Source: Proteobacteria bacterium DTSAM18 (lineage in GTDB: Bacteria > Myxococcota_A > UBA796 > GCA-2862545). From it: a stretch of DNA of 64,000 nt. Positions 8,725 to 18,972 of this stretch are shown piece after piece; the first letter of the stretch is position 1, and each line of letters starts with the position of its first letter. The notes under the pieces were generated by a model. It searched no databases, was not told the origin of the DNA, and saw only the letters and a program-made list of their open reading frames with translations. A program made the translations under genes and the position numbers. The stretch spans positions 123,112 through 187,111 of the forward strand of contig JARACJ010000011.1 in the NCBI GenBank assembly GCA_028767165.1. Direction: 5' to 3'.

Positions 8725-10746
8725 ATGTCCGTGGAGCAGATCAACTGGAAGGCGCGCGTAGACCAGGCCCGAAACGAGGCTGATCGACGCGCGCTGTTGG
8801 CCGAGGTGGGGCGCTGGCGCGCCGCCCGGCTCACCAACCTCGAGGCCCAGCGAGAGGCCTCCTTCGCCATCGCAAGGCTGTACGCCGCCCTCGGAGACAA
8901 CGAGAGGGCGCTCGCCGAGGCGAAGCAACTGCAGAACCTCTCTCGGGACCCCCGCTTCGCGAGCTCCTGGGGCCGCCGGAGCAAGCGCCTGATGCAGCGG
9001 CTGAGCCGCCCGAGCACCCCTGCATCCATCGACTGGTCCGGCTTCGGCCGCGCCGTGCTCGAGGGCGATCTCAAGGCCGCTCGCCAGTTCCTCGGTCAGC
9101 GCAAGGGCCCTCGCGCGGATCGTGCGCGGCTGTGGCTCCGGGTGCGGGATGCCCTCGAGGGATCCGCCGACGACATGTCCCTGTTCCTCCGGGAGCTCGA
9201 GCAGGAGCTGGGGGAGGCGTTCGGACCCAGGAAGCCGGCTCCCGCGAAGGCCACGACCAAGGGTGAGGGCAAGCCCTCGACCGAACGCGCCAGGAAGTCC
9301 GAGGCCAGCGATTCGCCCCTCGCGAAGTGGCTGGGCGGTTCCATTCCCAGCCGCCGACGGGAGCTCGTCGACGCCCTGGAGAAGGCTGTCCGCGAGCATG
9401 CCGACAAGCTCGACGGCCTCACCGCCGCCGCGCTGCAGCACCACCTCGACACCGCCGGGACGCGTCGCACGGCGCCCTGGCTGTTCGGTCTGACGGCCCG
9501 CACCCTCGCCTGGAGCGATGCCGAGCAGACCCACGCGGTGCTCGCCGTGGCCAGGGAGCAGGGCGCGTTCGCGGTCACCGCCTACGACGAGCCCGGCTTC
9601 AAGCAGGTCGTCGCACTCCTGAAGGCGCTGCAGGACAACCCCGACCACCTCGCGCAGATCCGTCGAGGCCTCGGTCGCGGCGGCGTCGAGGCCGGTCGCG
9701 ACACCTGGACCGTCCGGCTCGGTCACGGAGCGGATCAGGTGCAGCTCGCATTCCTCTCCGAGGGCGCGGTGCAGGCCCTGGCCGACATCGTCTCCCGCCT
9801 GCAGTCCATCCACCCGCGCACGCTCCTGGTGCTGCCGGCCGGTTCCGCCATCCCGGCCGACCTGCCGCAGGGCTTCCTGGCCGTCGCGTCCGACGACGCC
9901 GCGCGCTGGCTCGAGGCCGCTGGTGAGGTGCCCGCCGCCCCCGTGGTGGAGGCCGAAGCGCCCGCCGCGCCCACCGAGCAGGCAGCCGTGGCCGACGAGA
10001 CCCCGTCCGCACAGGACGAGCCCGAGGCGCCGGCACGTCGCCGGGAGGCATCTCCCTTCGCCCGCATCGCCGAGACCCTGTCCGGTGAGGCAGAGCCCGC
10101 CATCGAGGAGCTCGGTGAGGCCCTGAAGGGGCTTCGTCGCCGGTTCAAGGCGTTCGCGAGCGTTCGTGGCGCTCTCGACAACCTCCCCGTCGAGCAGGCC
10201 GACGCCCGCATGGAGACCTTCCTGCGTGCGGTCGACCTGTGGGCACCGGAGGGCATGGGCTTCCCCCAGGGAACCACGCTCGCCGTCCTGCAGGCCTCCC
10301 TGCTCCCCCAGGGCAAGGTCGCGACCTTCCTCGGCGACAGCACCCGCTTCGGCGGTGCCGGCGTGCCCGTGGTCCTCGATGTGGTCAAGGCCGCGTCGGG
10401 TGCCGGCTACGAGGTGGCTCGCGTGGTCCGTGGCGCCACCCGCAAGGAGCAACGGGAGCACGCGGCCCTGGAGCACCTGGCCGACCAGACCCGTGGTCTG
10501 TGGCGCCTCGCGGTGATCCGCGACGGCGGTGTCGAGGGTGACGTGGTCGTGGTGGCCGATGCCACCCCCGAGACCCGTGCCACGCTGCCCCTGATCCTCC
10601 TCGAGGAGCGCAACCGGGTGGTCCTGCTCGCCGACGACGACGGCCTTCGCGCCTGGTACGGCGAGACGGGCGGCCCCGTTCCGGTGCTGTGGGACGGCCC
10701 CGACGACGCCCCGCAGCTCCTCGACGCCATCGGGCAGTGGGCATAA
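8725..10746 (+). CDS. Large protein of unknown function with helical N-terminus
   Basis: 673 aa, no signal peptide or membrane helix seen. Residues 1-80 look like tetratricopeptide-type helices (ASFAIARLYAALGDNERALAEAK), followed by helical segments, a Lys/Ala-rich linker (about 170-200), a mixed alpha/beta region (about 200-400), an Ala/Pro/Glu-rich linker (about 410-450) and a C-terminal alpha/beta domain (about 460-673). No P-loop, metal site or known catalytic motif is evident. Codon use is typical of the window and the frame is intact, so it is surely a gene. It follows the zinc-ribbon gene and is followed by a long hairpin. Confidence 0.75.
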   Translation: MSVEQINWKARVDQARNEADRRALLAEVGRWRAARLTNLEAQREASFAIARLYAALGDNERALAEAKQLQNLSRDPRFASSWGRRSKRLMQRLSRPSTPASIDWSGFGRAVLEGDLKAARQFLGQRKGPRADRARLWLRVRDALEGSADDMSLFLRELEQELGEAFGPRKPAPAKATTKGEGKPSTERARKSEASDSPLAKWLGGSIPSRRRELVDALEKAVREHADKLDGLTAAALQHHLDTAGTRRTAPWLFGLTARTLAWSDAEQTHAVLAVAREQGAFAVTAYDEPGFKQVVALLKALQDNPDHLAQIRRGLGRGGVEAGRDTWTVRLGHGADQVQLAFLSEGAVQALADIVSRLQSIHPRTLLVLPAGSAIPADLPQGFLAVASDDAARWLEAAGEVPAAPVVEAEAPAAPTEQAAVADETPSAQDEPEAPARRREASPFARIAETLSGEAEPAIEELGEALKGLRRRFKAFASVRGALDNLPVEQADARMETFLRAVDLWAPEGMGFPQGTTLAVLQASLLPQGKVATFLGDSTRFGGAGVPVVLDVVKAASGAGYEVARVVRGATRKEQREHAALEHLADQTRGLWRLAVIRDGGVEGDVVVVADATPETRATLPLILLEERNRVVLLADDDGLRAWYGETGGPVPVLWDGPDDAPQLLDAIGQWA

Positions 10747-10770
10747 GGGCCCCGACCGGTCCCATGAGGT

Positions 10771-10820
10771 GGCCCCCGACTGGCCTCCTGCACGCTGCAG
10801 GGGCACGATGTTCGGGGGCC
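10771..10820 (+). terminator. Branched stem-loop after the 673-aa gene (candidate terminator)
   Basis: GGCCCCCGA (10771-10779) pairs with TCGGGGGCC (10812-10820), enclosing an inner hairpin of CCTGCA with TGCAGG (10787-10792 and 10796-10801). It lies between the stop at 10746 and the SDR start at 10843. There is no U-tract, so termination is inferred from position only. Confidence 0.4.
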
Positions 10821-10842
10821 CCGTGGACCCATCGGAGCTTTC

Positions 10843-11856
10843 ATGCGTACGTTCTTCATCACCGGCGCCGGGTCGGGCTTCGGCCTCGCGCTCTCCCGCC
10901 GTGTGCTGGCATCGGGTGACGCCCTCTTCGCCACGGATGTCCAGGTCGACGACCTCGCCGAGCGACTGGGCGTGCCGGTGGGCGAGCGCCTGCAGGTGGC
11001 GCCCCTCGATCTCGCCCGCCCGGCGTCCATCGAGGCGGCCTGCGCGGCGGCCGTGGCGTGGCGGCCCATCGACGTGCTGGTGAACAACGGCGGCTACGCG
11101 GTGTTCGTCTCCCAGCGCGATGCGGACATGGACGCCATCGAGCGCATGTTCTCGGTCAACGTGTTCGGGCAGGCGCGGGTAACCCAGGCCCTGCTCGACT
11201 CCGTCCGGAGCACACGCGGCGTCATCGTCAACCTGTCGAGCGTGGCAGGGCGCATGGTGTTTCCCGAGTCCGGGTTCTACGCGGCGAGCAAGTTCGCCAT
11301 GGAGGCCCTGAGCGAGGCCCAGTACGTCGAGAACGCCCCCTTCGGCGTGCGGGTGGTGGCCATCGAGCCGGGCTCCTTCGACACCAACTTCCTGGCCCGT
11401 GCCGCACAGGAGTCGCCACCCCGGCGGGACGACTCCCCCCACGCGCCGCAGTTCGAGGGGTGGGACGAGCGCAAGCTCGGCATGCTCGTGCCGCCGCAGC
11501 CGCCCCGGTGGGTCGCGGACGCCATCTACGAGGCCAGCCGACACGTCCAGGGCTTCCAGCGGGTGCGGGTCGGGGTCGACTGCCGGGCCATCCTGCGCAT
11601 CAAGGACTCCCTGTCGCCCGACGACTGGTCGCTGCTGATGGGCGCCATCTACGGTGGGCCCGCGCTGCAGTCCGACGACAGCTGGCTGCCCCTGCATCCG
11701 GTGCTGCCCCAGGCCGTGCCCGAGGCGCTCCGGGGCAGCCTGACGCTTGCCGCCCGTTCCGGCCATCTGGCATGGTGGAACGACCTTGAGGGCGGGCCCC
11801 AGGCGCTCGCTGCCTGGCGCGCCATGCCACAAGCCGAGGATGAAGCGTCGTCGTGA
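10843..11856 (+). CDS. SDR family NAD(P)-dependent oxidoreductase
   Basis: 337 aa. A classical short-chain dehydrogenase: cofactor motif TGAGSGFG at residues 6-13, NNGG in place of NNAG, the active-site Ser in NLSSVAG, and the YxxxK pair in YAASK. An Asp in LDLARP follows the third strand. The catalytic core ends near residue 240; about 95 further residues form a C-terminal extension longer than usual, with no motif I know. Substrate unknown; reversible alcohol/ketone chemistry with NAD(P)H is expected. Its TGA overlaps the ATG of the AsmA-like gene (TGATG). Confidence 0.9.
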   Translation: MRTFFITGAGSGFGLALSRRVLASGDALFATDVQVDDLAERLGVPVGERLQVAPLDLARPASIEAACAAAVAWRPIDVLVNNGGYAVFVSQRDADMDAIERMFSVNVFGQARVTQALLDSVRSTRGVIVNLSSVAGRMVFPESGFYAASKFAMEALSEAQYVENAPFGVRVVAIEPGSFDTNFLARAAQESPPRRDDSPHAPQFEGWDERKLGMLVPPQPPRWVADAIYEASRHVQGFQRVRVGVDCRAILRIKDSLSPDDWSLLMGAIYGGPALQSDDSWLPLHPVLPQAVPEALRGSLTLAARSGHLAWWNDLEGGPQALAAWRAMPQAEDEASS

Positions 11857-13322
11857 TGTTCGGGGTCGACCCAGATCAGCTCACCAGCCGGCCGAAGCAG
11901 CCGCGAAAGAAGCGGTGGCCGGTCCGTCCCCTCGTGTTGTTGCTGCAGCTGATCCTCGCGGCCCTGATCGTGCTGGTGGGGGCCGTCGTCGACTTCGTCA
12001 CCCACATGGACCGGGTGCAGGTCCTGCTCGATCGGGCTCTCGACAAGCCCGAGATCGAGGTCTGGATCAACATCGACGACGCCATGCTCGCCCCGATCGG
12101 CGACTGGAAGGACCCCACGTCCTGGACCGTCCTGGTGCACGGCCTGCACGTGGAGGCCAAGGTCATCAAGGCACCCGACCTGTTCTTCGACTTCGCGCGT
12201 GCGGACCACATCCACGTGGTGCCCCGCGACGACGGCGCCGCGATGCACATCGAGGAAGCCTGGGTCGACGGACTGTGGGTGCTCACCCACCAGCAGAAGT
12301 ATCCCGAGCCCTGGACGCCGAAGTACTCCGCCCTCAAGTCCATCTCCGCCGGCATCGGTCACGTGCGGCGGTTCCGCTTCACCGCACCCGAGGACGATCC
12401 CGCTCCACCCATCCGCATCGATGGCGTGTTCGGCACCGTGTGGAACCTCGAGTACCGCTTCGAGCCCCGCGAGCTCGACCTCGTGGCGTCGGCCACCGGC
12501 GAGAGCCTGTCCATCGGCGATGTCAGCGCCCACCACCTGCGCACCGCGGACTTCCGCATCGAGTCCTCCTCGATCTTCTTCAAGGGCCATGGCTGGTTCC
12601 TGGATCGTCGCGTCGACGTGCTCCACGGAGAGGTGCTCACGTTCCACATCCGGCCCCGCACCTCGGTCGACGTGCGGGTGGTGGACTTTGATCTGGGCGC
12701 CGCCATCTCCTCCATCACGGATCAGCCCAGCCCCATCCAGGCCCGCCTCGACGCCACGCTCAACATCCGGTCCGGCGGGGAGCTCGAGCGGGGAGACTTC
12801 CGGATCTTCGGTGATGCCGTGGTGCGGGAGGGTCGGCTGCAGCTCGACCCCCGCACGAAGTACGTCATCCTGGACGCCATCCGCCTCATTCCCTGGGTCA
12901 ACCTGAACGCGCAGAATCAGGTGGTGCTCGACACCCTGAAGGGGCAGGTCTACTTCTCGCCGGAGGAGGTCCAGCTTCGCTCCCTGACCTACCGGGTCTC
13001 CCGGCGGCTGCTCGAGGTCAACGGCACCCTGTCCGGCGACGACCTGTACTTCCTGATCCGGCTGCATCCCCCCGAGCGGCTGGCGGATCGCCGGGTCGGG
13101 CTCGGCTTCATCCTGACGGGCACCACGGAGCGGCAGGAGGTGCGCCTGGCCGACCGCTTCGACATGCTCCGCGACGATCCCTGGCGCCCGCTGCCGACGG
13201 CCGCCCGCGAGAAGCTCGAGGACCTCGAGGAGGCCGAGGTGCGCCGTCGGGAACAGGCGCAGCGGCAGCGCAAGGAGGAGCTTCGCAAGCGTCGCCGGGG
13301 AGGCGACGCGGTGCCGCTGTAG
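11856..13322 (+). CDS. AsmA/TamB-like membrane-anchored protein
   Basis: 488 aa from the ATG overlapping the SDR stop; the GTG at 11853 is an alternative. A basic N-terminus (RPKQPRKKR) and one transmembrane helix (LVLLLQLILAALIVLVGAVV, near residues 28-47) put the rest in the periplasm. That region is beta-rich with repeated amphipathic strands, and the part from about residue 270 to 400 (DVRVVDFDLGAAIS, LDATLNIRSGGELERGDF) resembles the C-terminal region of AsmA-type proteins, which bridge the envelope and move or regulate lipids. The last ~45 residues are a highly charged helix (LEDLEEAEVRRREQAQRQ) ending in Arg/Lys. Family assignment is by fold impression only. Confidence 0.6.
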   Translation: MFGVDPDQLTSRPKQPRKKRWPVRPLVLLLQLILAALIVLVGAVVDFVTHMDRVQVLLDRALDKPEIEVWINIDDAMLAPIGDWKDPTSWTVLVHGLHVEAKVIKAPDLFFDFARADHIHVVPRDDGAAMHIEEAWVDGLWVLTHQQKYPEPWTPKYSALKSISAGIGHVRRFRFTAPEDDPAPPIRIDGVFGTVWNLEYRFEPRELDLVASATGESLSIGDVSAHHLRTADFRIESSSIFFKGHGWFLDRRVDVLHGEVLTFHIRPRTSVDVRVVDFDLGAAISSITDQPSPIQARLDATLNIRSGGELERGDFRIFGDAVVREGRLQLDPRTKYVILDAIRLIPWVNLNAQNQVVLDTLKGQVYFSPEEVQLRSLTYRVSRRLLEVNGTLSGDDLYFLIRLHPPERLADRRVGLGFILTGTTERQEVRLADRFDMLRDDPWRPLPTAAREKLEDLEEAEVRRREQAQRQRKEELRKRRRGGDAVPL

Positions 13323-13325
13323 GGC

Positions 13326-15671
13326 TCAGGCGGCGGGTGCGGCCCACTTGCGCAGGGCATCGAGGAAGTCGGCGCCGTACTTGTGGAAGCGCCCCTCGCC
13401 CATGCCGTGCACCGTGAGCATGGCGCGCTTGGTGAGCGGACGCAGCCGGGCCATCTCCTCGAGGGTGCGGTTGGGCGCCACCACGTAGCGTGGCACGTCG
13501 TGCTCCCGGGCGATGCGGGCTCGGACGTCGCGCAGCTCCTCGAGCAGGTCGGTGGGGGCTTCGAGGCTCGAGTCCTGCACGGGGGCCTTGCGCACGAGCT
13601 TGGCCGCGTGGGGGAACGCCATCTGGAAGTCCTCGGCCTGGTTGCGGAGCAGCGACCAGGACAGATCGTTAAGGGCGAGCTCCCGGTAGGTGCGCTCCTT
13701 GCCGGCGACCTTGCGGGTGGCGTAGCGCAGCTCCAGGCCTCCGGCGTCGCACAGGGCGGTGACCAGATCCTGCAGCTCGGGCTTGGACCACGGTGACGCA
13801 CAGCGCTCGCGGCCGAGGATGCCCCACGTGCTCAGGCAGTCGAAGCCCCAGTTGGTCAGCGAGGACTTCTTGCTGCCGAGGGCTACGCCGAGGACCATGT
13901 CGACCGACCAGCCGGTCTGGTTCTTCGCCTGGTCCATGCGTGCGATGCACGACAGCAGCTTGCGCACGACATCCCGCTCGGCGGGCGTGAGCGGACGGGC
14001 CGTGGGGGACAGGGGCGTGTCGGCGCGGCAGGCGTCGCAGGTGCCGCAGCGCTCGAACGGAGCGGCCTCGCCGAAGTACTCGATGACGTAGCGGCGCCGG
14101 CACCCGGAGCGGGTGTAGGCGATCATGCGATCGAGCTTGGCGTACTCCCGGGAGCGCCGGGCCTTGAGAGCGGCGTCGTCGAGCTTCAGGGGCTGATCGG
14201 GCTGCAGCAGCTCGACGCCACCGGTGCGCTCGGGGGTGTCGTAGACCAGGAAGCCGCGATCCTGCAGCCCGTGCAGGGCGTGCTGCAGCTGCTCGCGGCT
14301 CAGATCCAGGGCGCGGGCCCAGGCATCGGGGGAGATGGCGGTGGGCACGCCGACGGGGCAGTGCTCGGTGGCGTGCTTCCACACCGCGCCGCGCTGGCCG
14401 GTGGGGTTGGCCGCGCCGCCGCCCCGGTTCTTGCGCTTGATGGTGGCGAGCCGCTCGTTGGGGGAGATGCGACGGATGAGGCCCTCGCGGACCAGCACCG
14501 ACAAGCAGGCTCCGGCGGCGCGAGGGTTCGCCTCGGCGGGGAGGGCCTGGGACATCTCCTCGAGGCGCATGAAGATGGGGTTGGTCTTCTTGTTGCGCAG
14601 CCAGGCGTACAGGTGGTGGATCCACTCCGCCGGCGGGTGGCTGTTGTCGATGAAGAAGCGCTGGATCTGCCGATCGGACGGGTGGTACAGCAGCATCGCC
14701 TGGCTGTTCTTGCCATCACGGCCCGCACGGCCGATCTCCTGGTAGTAGGCCTCGACGGTTCCCGGGATGTCGTAGTGGATGATGCTGCGGATGTCGGACT
14801 TGTCGATGCCCATGCCGAAGGCGTTGGTGGCCACCACGACGGGGATCTCGCCCCGCATGAAGGCCTCCTGGACACGGTGCCGGTCCGCCGGGCTCAGGCC
14901 CGCGTGGTACATGCCGGCCCGCACGCCTGCTTCGCGCAGTGCGGTGGTGGCCTTCTCGACGTTCTTGCGGGTGGCGGCGTAGACGAGGGCGGGTGCGTGG
15001 CGCACCAGCTCGGGGAGGAGGGAGTCCTTCTCCTTCTTGCCGGAGACCTCGACGACGTCCATCAGCAGGTTGGTGCGGTCGAAGCCCCGCACGAAGCGGT
15101 GCTCCTCCGGGATGCCGAGGGTGTTCAGGATGTCGGCCTGCACCTCGGGGGTGGCCGTGGCGGTGAGGGCCACGCAGGGCAGGTTGCCGAGGGCGTGCCG
15201 GGCCTTGCCCAGGCGGAGGTAGTCGGGGCGGAAGTCGTGGCCCCAGGCCGACAGGCAGTGGGCCTCGTCGACCACGAACAGCCGCAGGTCGACCCGCTGC
15301 AGCATGGCCAGGAAGCTCGGCGAGAAGCGCTCGGGGGCGACGTAGAGGAACTCGAGCTCGCCGGCGAGGAGCTGCTCCCGGGTGCGCTCGTACTCCTTCT
15401 GGGTGAGGCTCGAGTTCAGGCAGGCCGCCCGGATGCCCTTGGCCTGGAGCGTGTCGACCTGATCCTTCATCAGCGCGATGAGCGGGCTGACCACGAGGGT
15501 GGTGCCGCCCCGGGCGAGGCCCGGCACCTGGAAGCACAGGCTCTTGCCCGCGCCGGTGGGCATCACCACGAGGGCATCGGTGCCGGAACGCACGTGCTCG
15601 ACGATCTCTTCCTGGCCGGGGCGGAAGGCGTCGTAGCCGAATCGGGACTGGAGGACGTCGATGGGAGTCAT
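13326..15671 (-). CDS. recQ: ATP-dependent DNA helicase RecQ
   Basis: About 781 aa from the ATG giving MTPIDVLQSRFGYDAFRPGQ; E. coli RecQ is about 610. Superfamily 2 motifs are complete: motif 0 (FGYDAFRPGQ), Walker A MPTGAGKS, DEAH box (VDEAHCLSAWGHDFRPDY), TATATP, and motif VI QEIGRAGRDG. The zinc site has Cys-Arg-Arg-Arg, then CGTCDAC. An HRDC-like domain ends the protein (LRPLTKRAMLTVHGMGEGRFHKYG). Between the helicase core and the zinc site lies an extra ~150-180 residues with a Gly-rich patch and winged-helix-like segments, which explains the length. It unwinds recombination intermediates 3' to 5'. The gene is convergent with the AsmA-like gene, stops 4 bp apart. Confidence 0.95.
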   Translation of the reverse strand: MTPIDVLQSRFGYDAFRPGQEEIVEHVRSGTDALVVMPTGAGKSLCFQVPGLARGGTTLVVSPLIALMKDQVDTLQAKGIRAACLNSSLTQKEYERTREQLLAGELEFLYVAPERFSPSFLAMLQRVDLRLFVVDEAHCLSAWGHDFRPDYLRLGKARHALGNLPCVALTATATPEVQADILNTLGIPEEHRFVRGFDRTNLLMDVVEVSGKKEKDSLLPELVRHAPALVYAATRKNVEKATTALREAGVRAGMYHAGLSPADRHRVQEAFMRGEIPVVVATNAFGMGIDKSDIRSIIHYDIPGTVEAYYQEIGRAGRDGKNSQAMLLYHPSDRQIQRFFIDNSHPPAEWIHHLYAWLRNKKTNPIFMRLEEMSQALPAEANPRAAGACLSVLVREGLIRRISPNERLATIKRKNRGGGAANPTGQRGAVWKHATEHCPVGVPTAISPDAWARALDLSREQLQHALHGLQDRGFLVYDTPERTGGVELLQPDQPLKLDDAALKARRSREYAKLDRMIAYTRSGCRRRYVIEYFGEAAPFERCGTCDACRADTPLSPTARPLTPAERDVVRKLLSCIARMDQAKNQTGWSVDMVLGVALGSKKSSLTNWGFDCLSTWGILGRERCASPWSKPELQDLVTALCDAGGLELRYATRKVAGKERTYRELALNDLSWSLLRNQAEDFQMAFPHAAKLVRKAPVQDSSLEAPTDLLEELRDVRARIAREHDVPRYVVAPNRTLEEMARLRPLTKRAMLTVHGMGEGRFHKYGADFLDALRKWAAPAA

Positions 15672-15805
15672 GGCCGCCACCATAGTGAACAGGGGCCGGT
15701 GGTTCCAGTGCTCCTGGAGCGCCAGGGAGGACAGGTTTCCCCCGCACTCCTCCACTTGCCAAGACGCAGGCCTGTTTGTGGGGCTACGTTCGCCGCGGAG
15801 GCGTC

Positions 15806-16840
15806 ATGGAAGAAAACGGTCAGGTGCATCGGGTGGTCGGGGGCACACCCGCGGAGGGGTCGCTCACGTGGTCCGTCGCGGCCCTGTACGTGGACGGGGC
15901 GTACGAGTGCACCGGCGTGCTCGTGGGGCCGAACCACATCCTGACGGCCGGCCACTGCAGCGCCGGCATCGACGAGGCGGTGTGGGTCGACGGCGTGCGA
16001 ACACCCGTCTTCCGCCGGTCGAGCCACCCCGGCTGGCTGGGGGGACTCGATGCGCAGGTGCTCACGGTCGGCGGGCCCAACGGGGTCGGGCTTCCCGCGG
16101 TGCCCATCGCCCTCCGCTGTGGCCGGGAAGCGCTCCAGGATGGCGTCGTGGGCACGGTGATGGGCTACGGCGCCCAGGTCACCTCCGGCCAGCAGGAGGA
16201 GGTGCCGATCCTCATGGCCGCGGACGTTCCGCTGATCGACGTGGCCTGCGACGATCCGGGCCGCGGGTGTCGCACGGACGTGGAGGAGGGGAGTGAGCTC
16301 ATCGCGGGCGGTGACGGCGTCGATGCCTGCCCCGGCGACAGCGGTGGCCCGTTGTTCGTGGACGGGATGCTCGCGGGCACCGTGTCCCGCGGCACGCTCC
16401 TCGGGCGCACCACCTGCGGAGATGGCGGCATCTACGTGCAGGCCCATGCGCTCGCGAGCTGGCTGATGCGCGAGGGCGTGCAGCTGCAGGCTCCCGCCTG
16501 TGCCGGGGAGCCCTTCCTGCCGGCGGTGCCCGCCAAGGAGCTGTACGCCGATGTCTGGCAGGGTATCTCCCTGCCGGAGGTCCCGGGGGCGACGGTGGAA
16601 CCGGTGGCCCTGTCGCAGGGGCTGAAGGTCCGTCAGCGCGACCACGGGTGGCAGGTCCGTGCGAGCGAGGCCCTCGTCGACGAAGGCGCGAGGGTGGCGC
16701 TGCACGTCGCCAGCCCGGCAGGAGACGACGTCGTGGAGGGCGTCTGGAGCGTCATGCCGGACGACGGCGCCTGCCAGACCGGTCCGGGCGCAGGCCTGGC
16801 GCTCGGCCTGTTCGCGGCCCTCTGCCTTCGCCGGCGCTGA
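15806..16840 (+). CDS. Trypsin-like (S1) serine protease with MYXO-CTERM-like tail
   Basis: 344 aa. RVVGG at residues 9-13 is the usual start of a mature S1 protease, and the triad is present: His50 in TAGHC, an Asp in GGLDAQVL, and Ser in DACPGDSGGP. Cys35-Cys51 would be the conserved disulfide. A second ~110-residue domain follows, then a C-terminal GACQTGPGAGLALGLFA... hydrophobic stretch ending in Arg-Arg-Arg, resembling MYXO-CTERM cell-surface sorting tails but with one Cys. There is no N-terminal signal peptide; GGAGG 5 nt before this ATG supports the chosen start, and the only upstream start (TTG at 15776) adds nothing hydrophobic. Confidence 0.85.
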   Translation: MEENGQVHRVVGGTPAEGSLTWSVAALYVDGAYECTGVLVGPNHILTAGHCSAGIDEAVWVDGVRTPVFRRSSHPGWLGGLDAQVLTVGGPNGVGLPAVPIALRCGREALQDGVVGTVMGYGAQVTSGQQEEVPILMAADVPLIDVACDDPGRGCRTDVEEGSELIAGGDGVDACPGDSGGPLFVDGMLAGTVSRGTLLGRTTCGDGGIYVQAHALASWLMREGVQLQAPACAGEPFLPAVPAKELYADVWQGISLPEVPGATVEPVALSQGLKVRQRDHGWQVRASEALVDEGARVALHVASPAGDDVVEGVWSVMPDDGACQTGPGAGLALGLFAALCLRRR

Positions 16841-17134
16841 TCACGCGCCGGTGTCGCCCGTCTCGCCCACCGGGCTCTGGGGGAAGGTGTCGACCGGGCC
16901 CTCGCCACAGACGAAGCCGTTGATGGCGTCCTCCTGCTGCTGCTCCGCCAGATCGATCTCGCACTGGTCCTGCAGGCGAGGGTCGGCGGTCTCGGCGATG
17001 GCCTGGAATTGCCGACACTCCTCGGCGGTCTCGGTGTGGCAGTCGCACATGTAGTCGGCGTAGCGCTGGCAGGGCTCGTCGAAGAAGCAGGCGGACAAGG
17101 TGGCGAAGAGGCCGACGGGGATGAGCAGGCGCAT
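16841..17134 (-). CDS. Small Cys-rich lipoprotein with acidic Gly-Asp-Thr-Gly tail
   Basis: 97 aa. Signal peptide with lipobox LSAC (Cys16). The mature part has six further Cys (CQRYADYMCDCHTE, ECRQ, QCEI, FVCGEG), likely disulfides, and ends in GETGDTGA, a Gly/Asp/Thr tail of a kind seen on many predicted lipoproteins of large delta-proteobacterial genomes. Function unknown. Its stop abuts the protease stop (TGATCA), and it is divergent from the ABC transporter genes with a 78-bp gap. Confidence 0.7.
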   Translation of the reverse strand: MRLLIPVGLFATLSACFFDEPCQRYADYMCDCHTETAEECRQFQAIAETADPRLQDQCEIDLAEQQQEDAINGFVCGEGPVDTFPQSPVGETGDTGA

Positions 17135-17212
17135 GGTGTCGTCCAGGGGGGAGTGGGTGACTTGCACGGGCGTGTGTGGCATACCACGAGTGATGCGGTA
17201 CTTGGAGACGCC

Positions 17213-18132
<920 letters not shown>

Positions 18133-18136
<4 letters not shown>

Positions 18137-18966
18137 CCACGCTCATCATCGGCGCCGAGATCCGCAAGCTCTTCCGCCGACCCATCACGATGTTCTTCCT
18201 GGTGGTGCTCGGGCTCATGGCCCTCGGCCCCGCCGGCATGCAGGCACTCGTCTCCGGCGGCTCCATGGAGACCAACGGCAACGCCGAGCTTCTCAGCTTC
18301 ACGGCCCAGGACACCATGGCCTGGACCCTCACGCTGCGGAACTTCCTCGTCTTCCGTCTGTTCCTCATCACCCTGGCGGCCATGACCCTCGCCGGTGAGT
18401 TCCGCAACCGCACCCTGCGGGAGGATCTCGTCCGCCCGGTGTCCCGTGATGCCGCCCTGTGGTCGCGGTGGATCGCCCTGCAGGCCTTCGTGCTCGCCGG
18501 CCTCGTCCTGCCCTGGCTCGTCTCGCTGGTGGCCGGCGTCGCCGTGCACGGTGAGCTGGGCGATCTCGGCGCCGTCACGCGCAACTACGCGGCCACCTGG
18601 CTCGCCGACATGGGCTTCTCCACCTTCGTGATGGCCATCTCGCTGCTGGTGAAGAGCGTGCCCGGCACCGTCGTGGGCACGTTCATGTACTGGCTGCTCG
18701 ATCTGGTCTTCGGCCTGTTCCTGTGGGGGCTCGAGGCCCTCAAACCACTCGTGGAGACCCAGGTGGCGGCAGATGATCCCATCGTGGGGCTCATGCAGAC
18801 GGCGGCGGCCCTGCGGCCCTGGCTGCCGTCACAGGCGTTCAACTTCTACCAGAACGTCAACGACGCCGGTGGCTTCGTCTGGCAGAGCATGGCCTCCCTC
18901 GCCGTGATCACCGTGCTCTCGGCGCTGGTGGCCACCACCACCTTCCGTCGGCTCGACGTTCCCTGA
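18133..18966 (+). CDS. ABC-2 type transporter permease
   Basis: 277 aa with six hydrophobic helices: one after the N-terminal basic segment (MFFLVVLGLMALGPAG), others around residues 75-90, 115-140, 150-175, 175-205 and near the C-terminus (SMASLAVITVLSALVAT). An EFRNRTLRE-like segment after helix 2 is the amphipathic coupling motif seen in ABC-2 permeases, where it usually reads as E-x-x-x-G-T-x-x. Partner of the ATPase at 17213-18136. Substrate unknown; family members export lipids, antibiotics or act in gliding/cell envelope functions. Confidence 0.88.
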
Positions 18967-18972
18967 CGCTCC

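Noticed and set aside
8098..11832. 1244-codon minus-strand frame across three plus-strand genes
   Set aside because: Shadow frame covering the zinc-ribbon, 673-aa and SDR genes; no motifs, no ribosome site.
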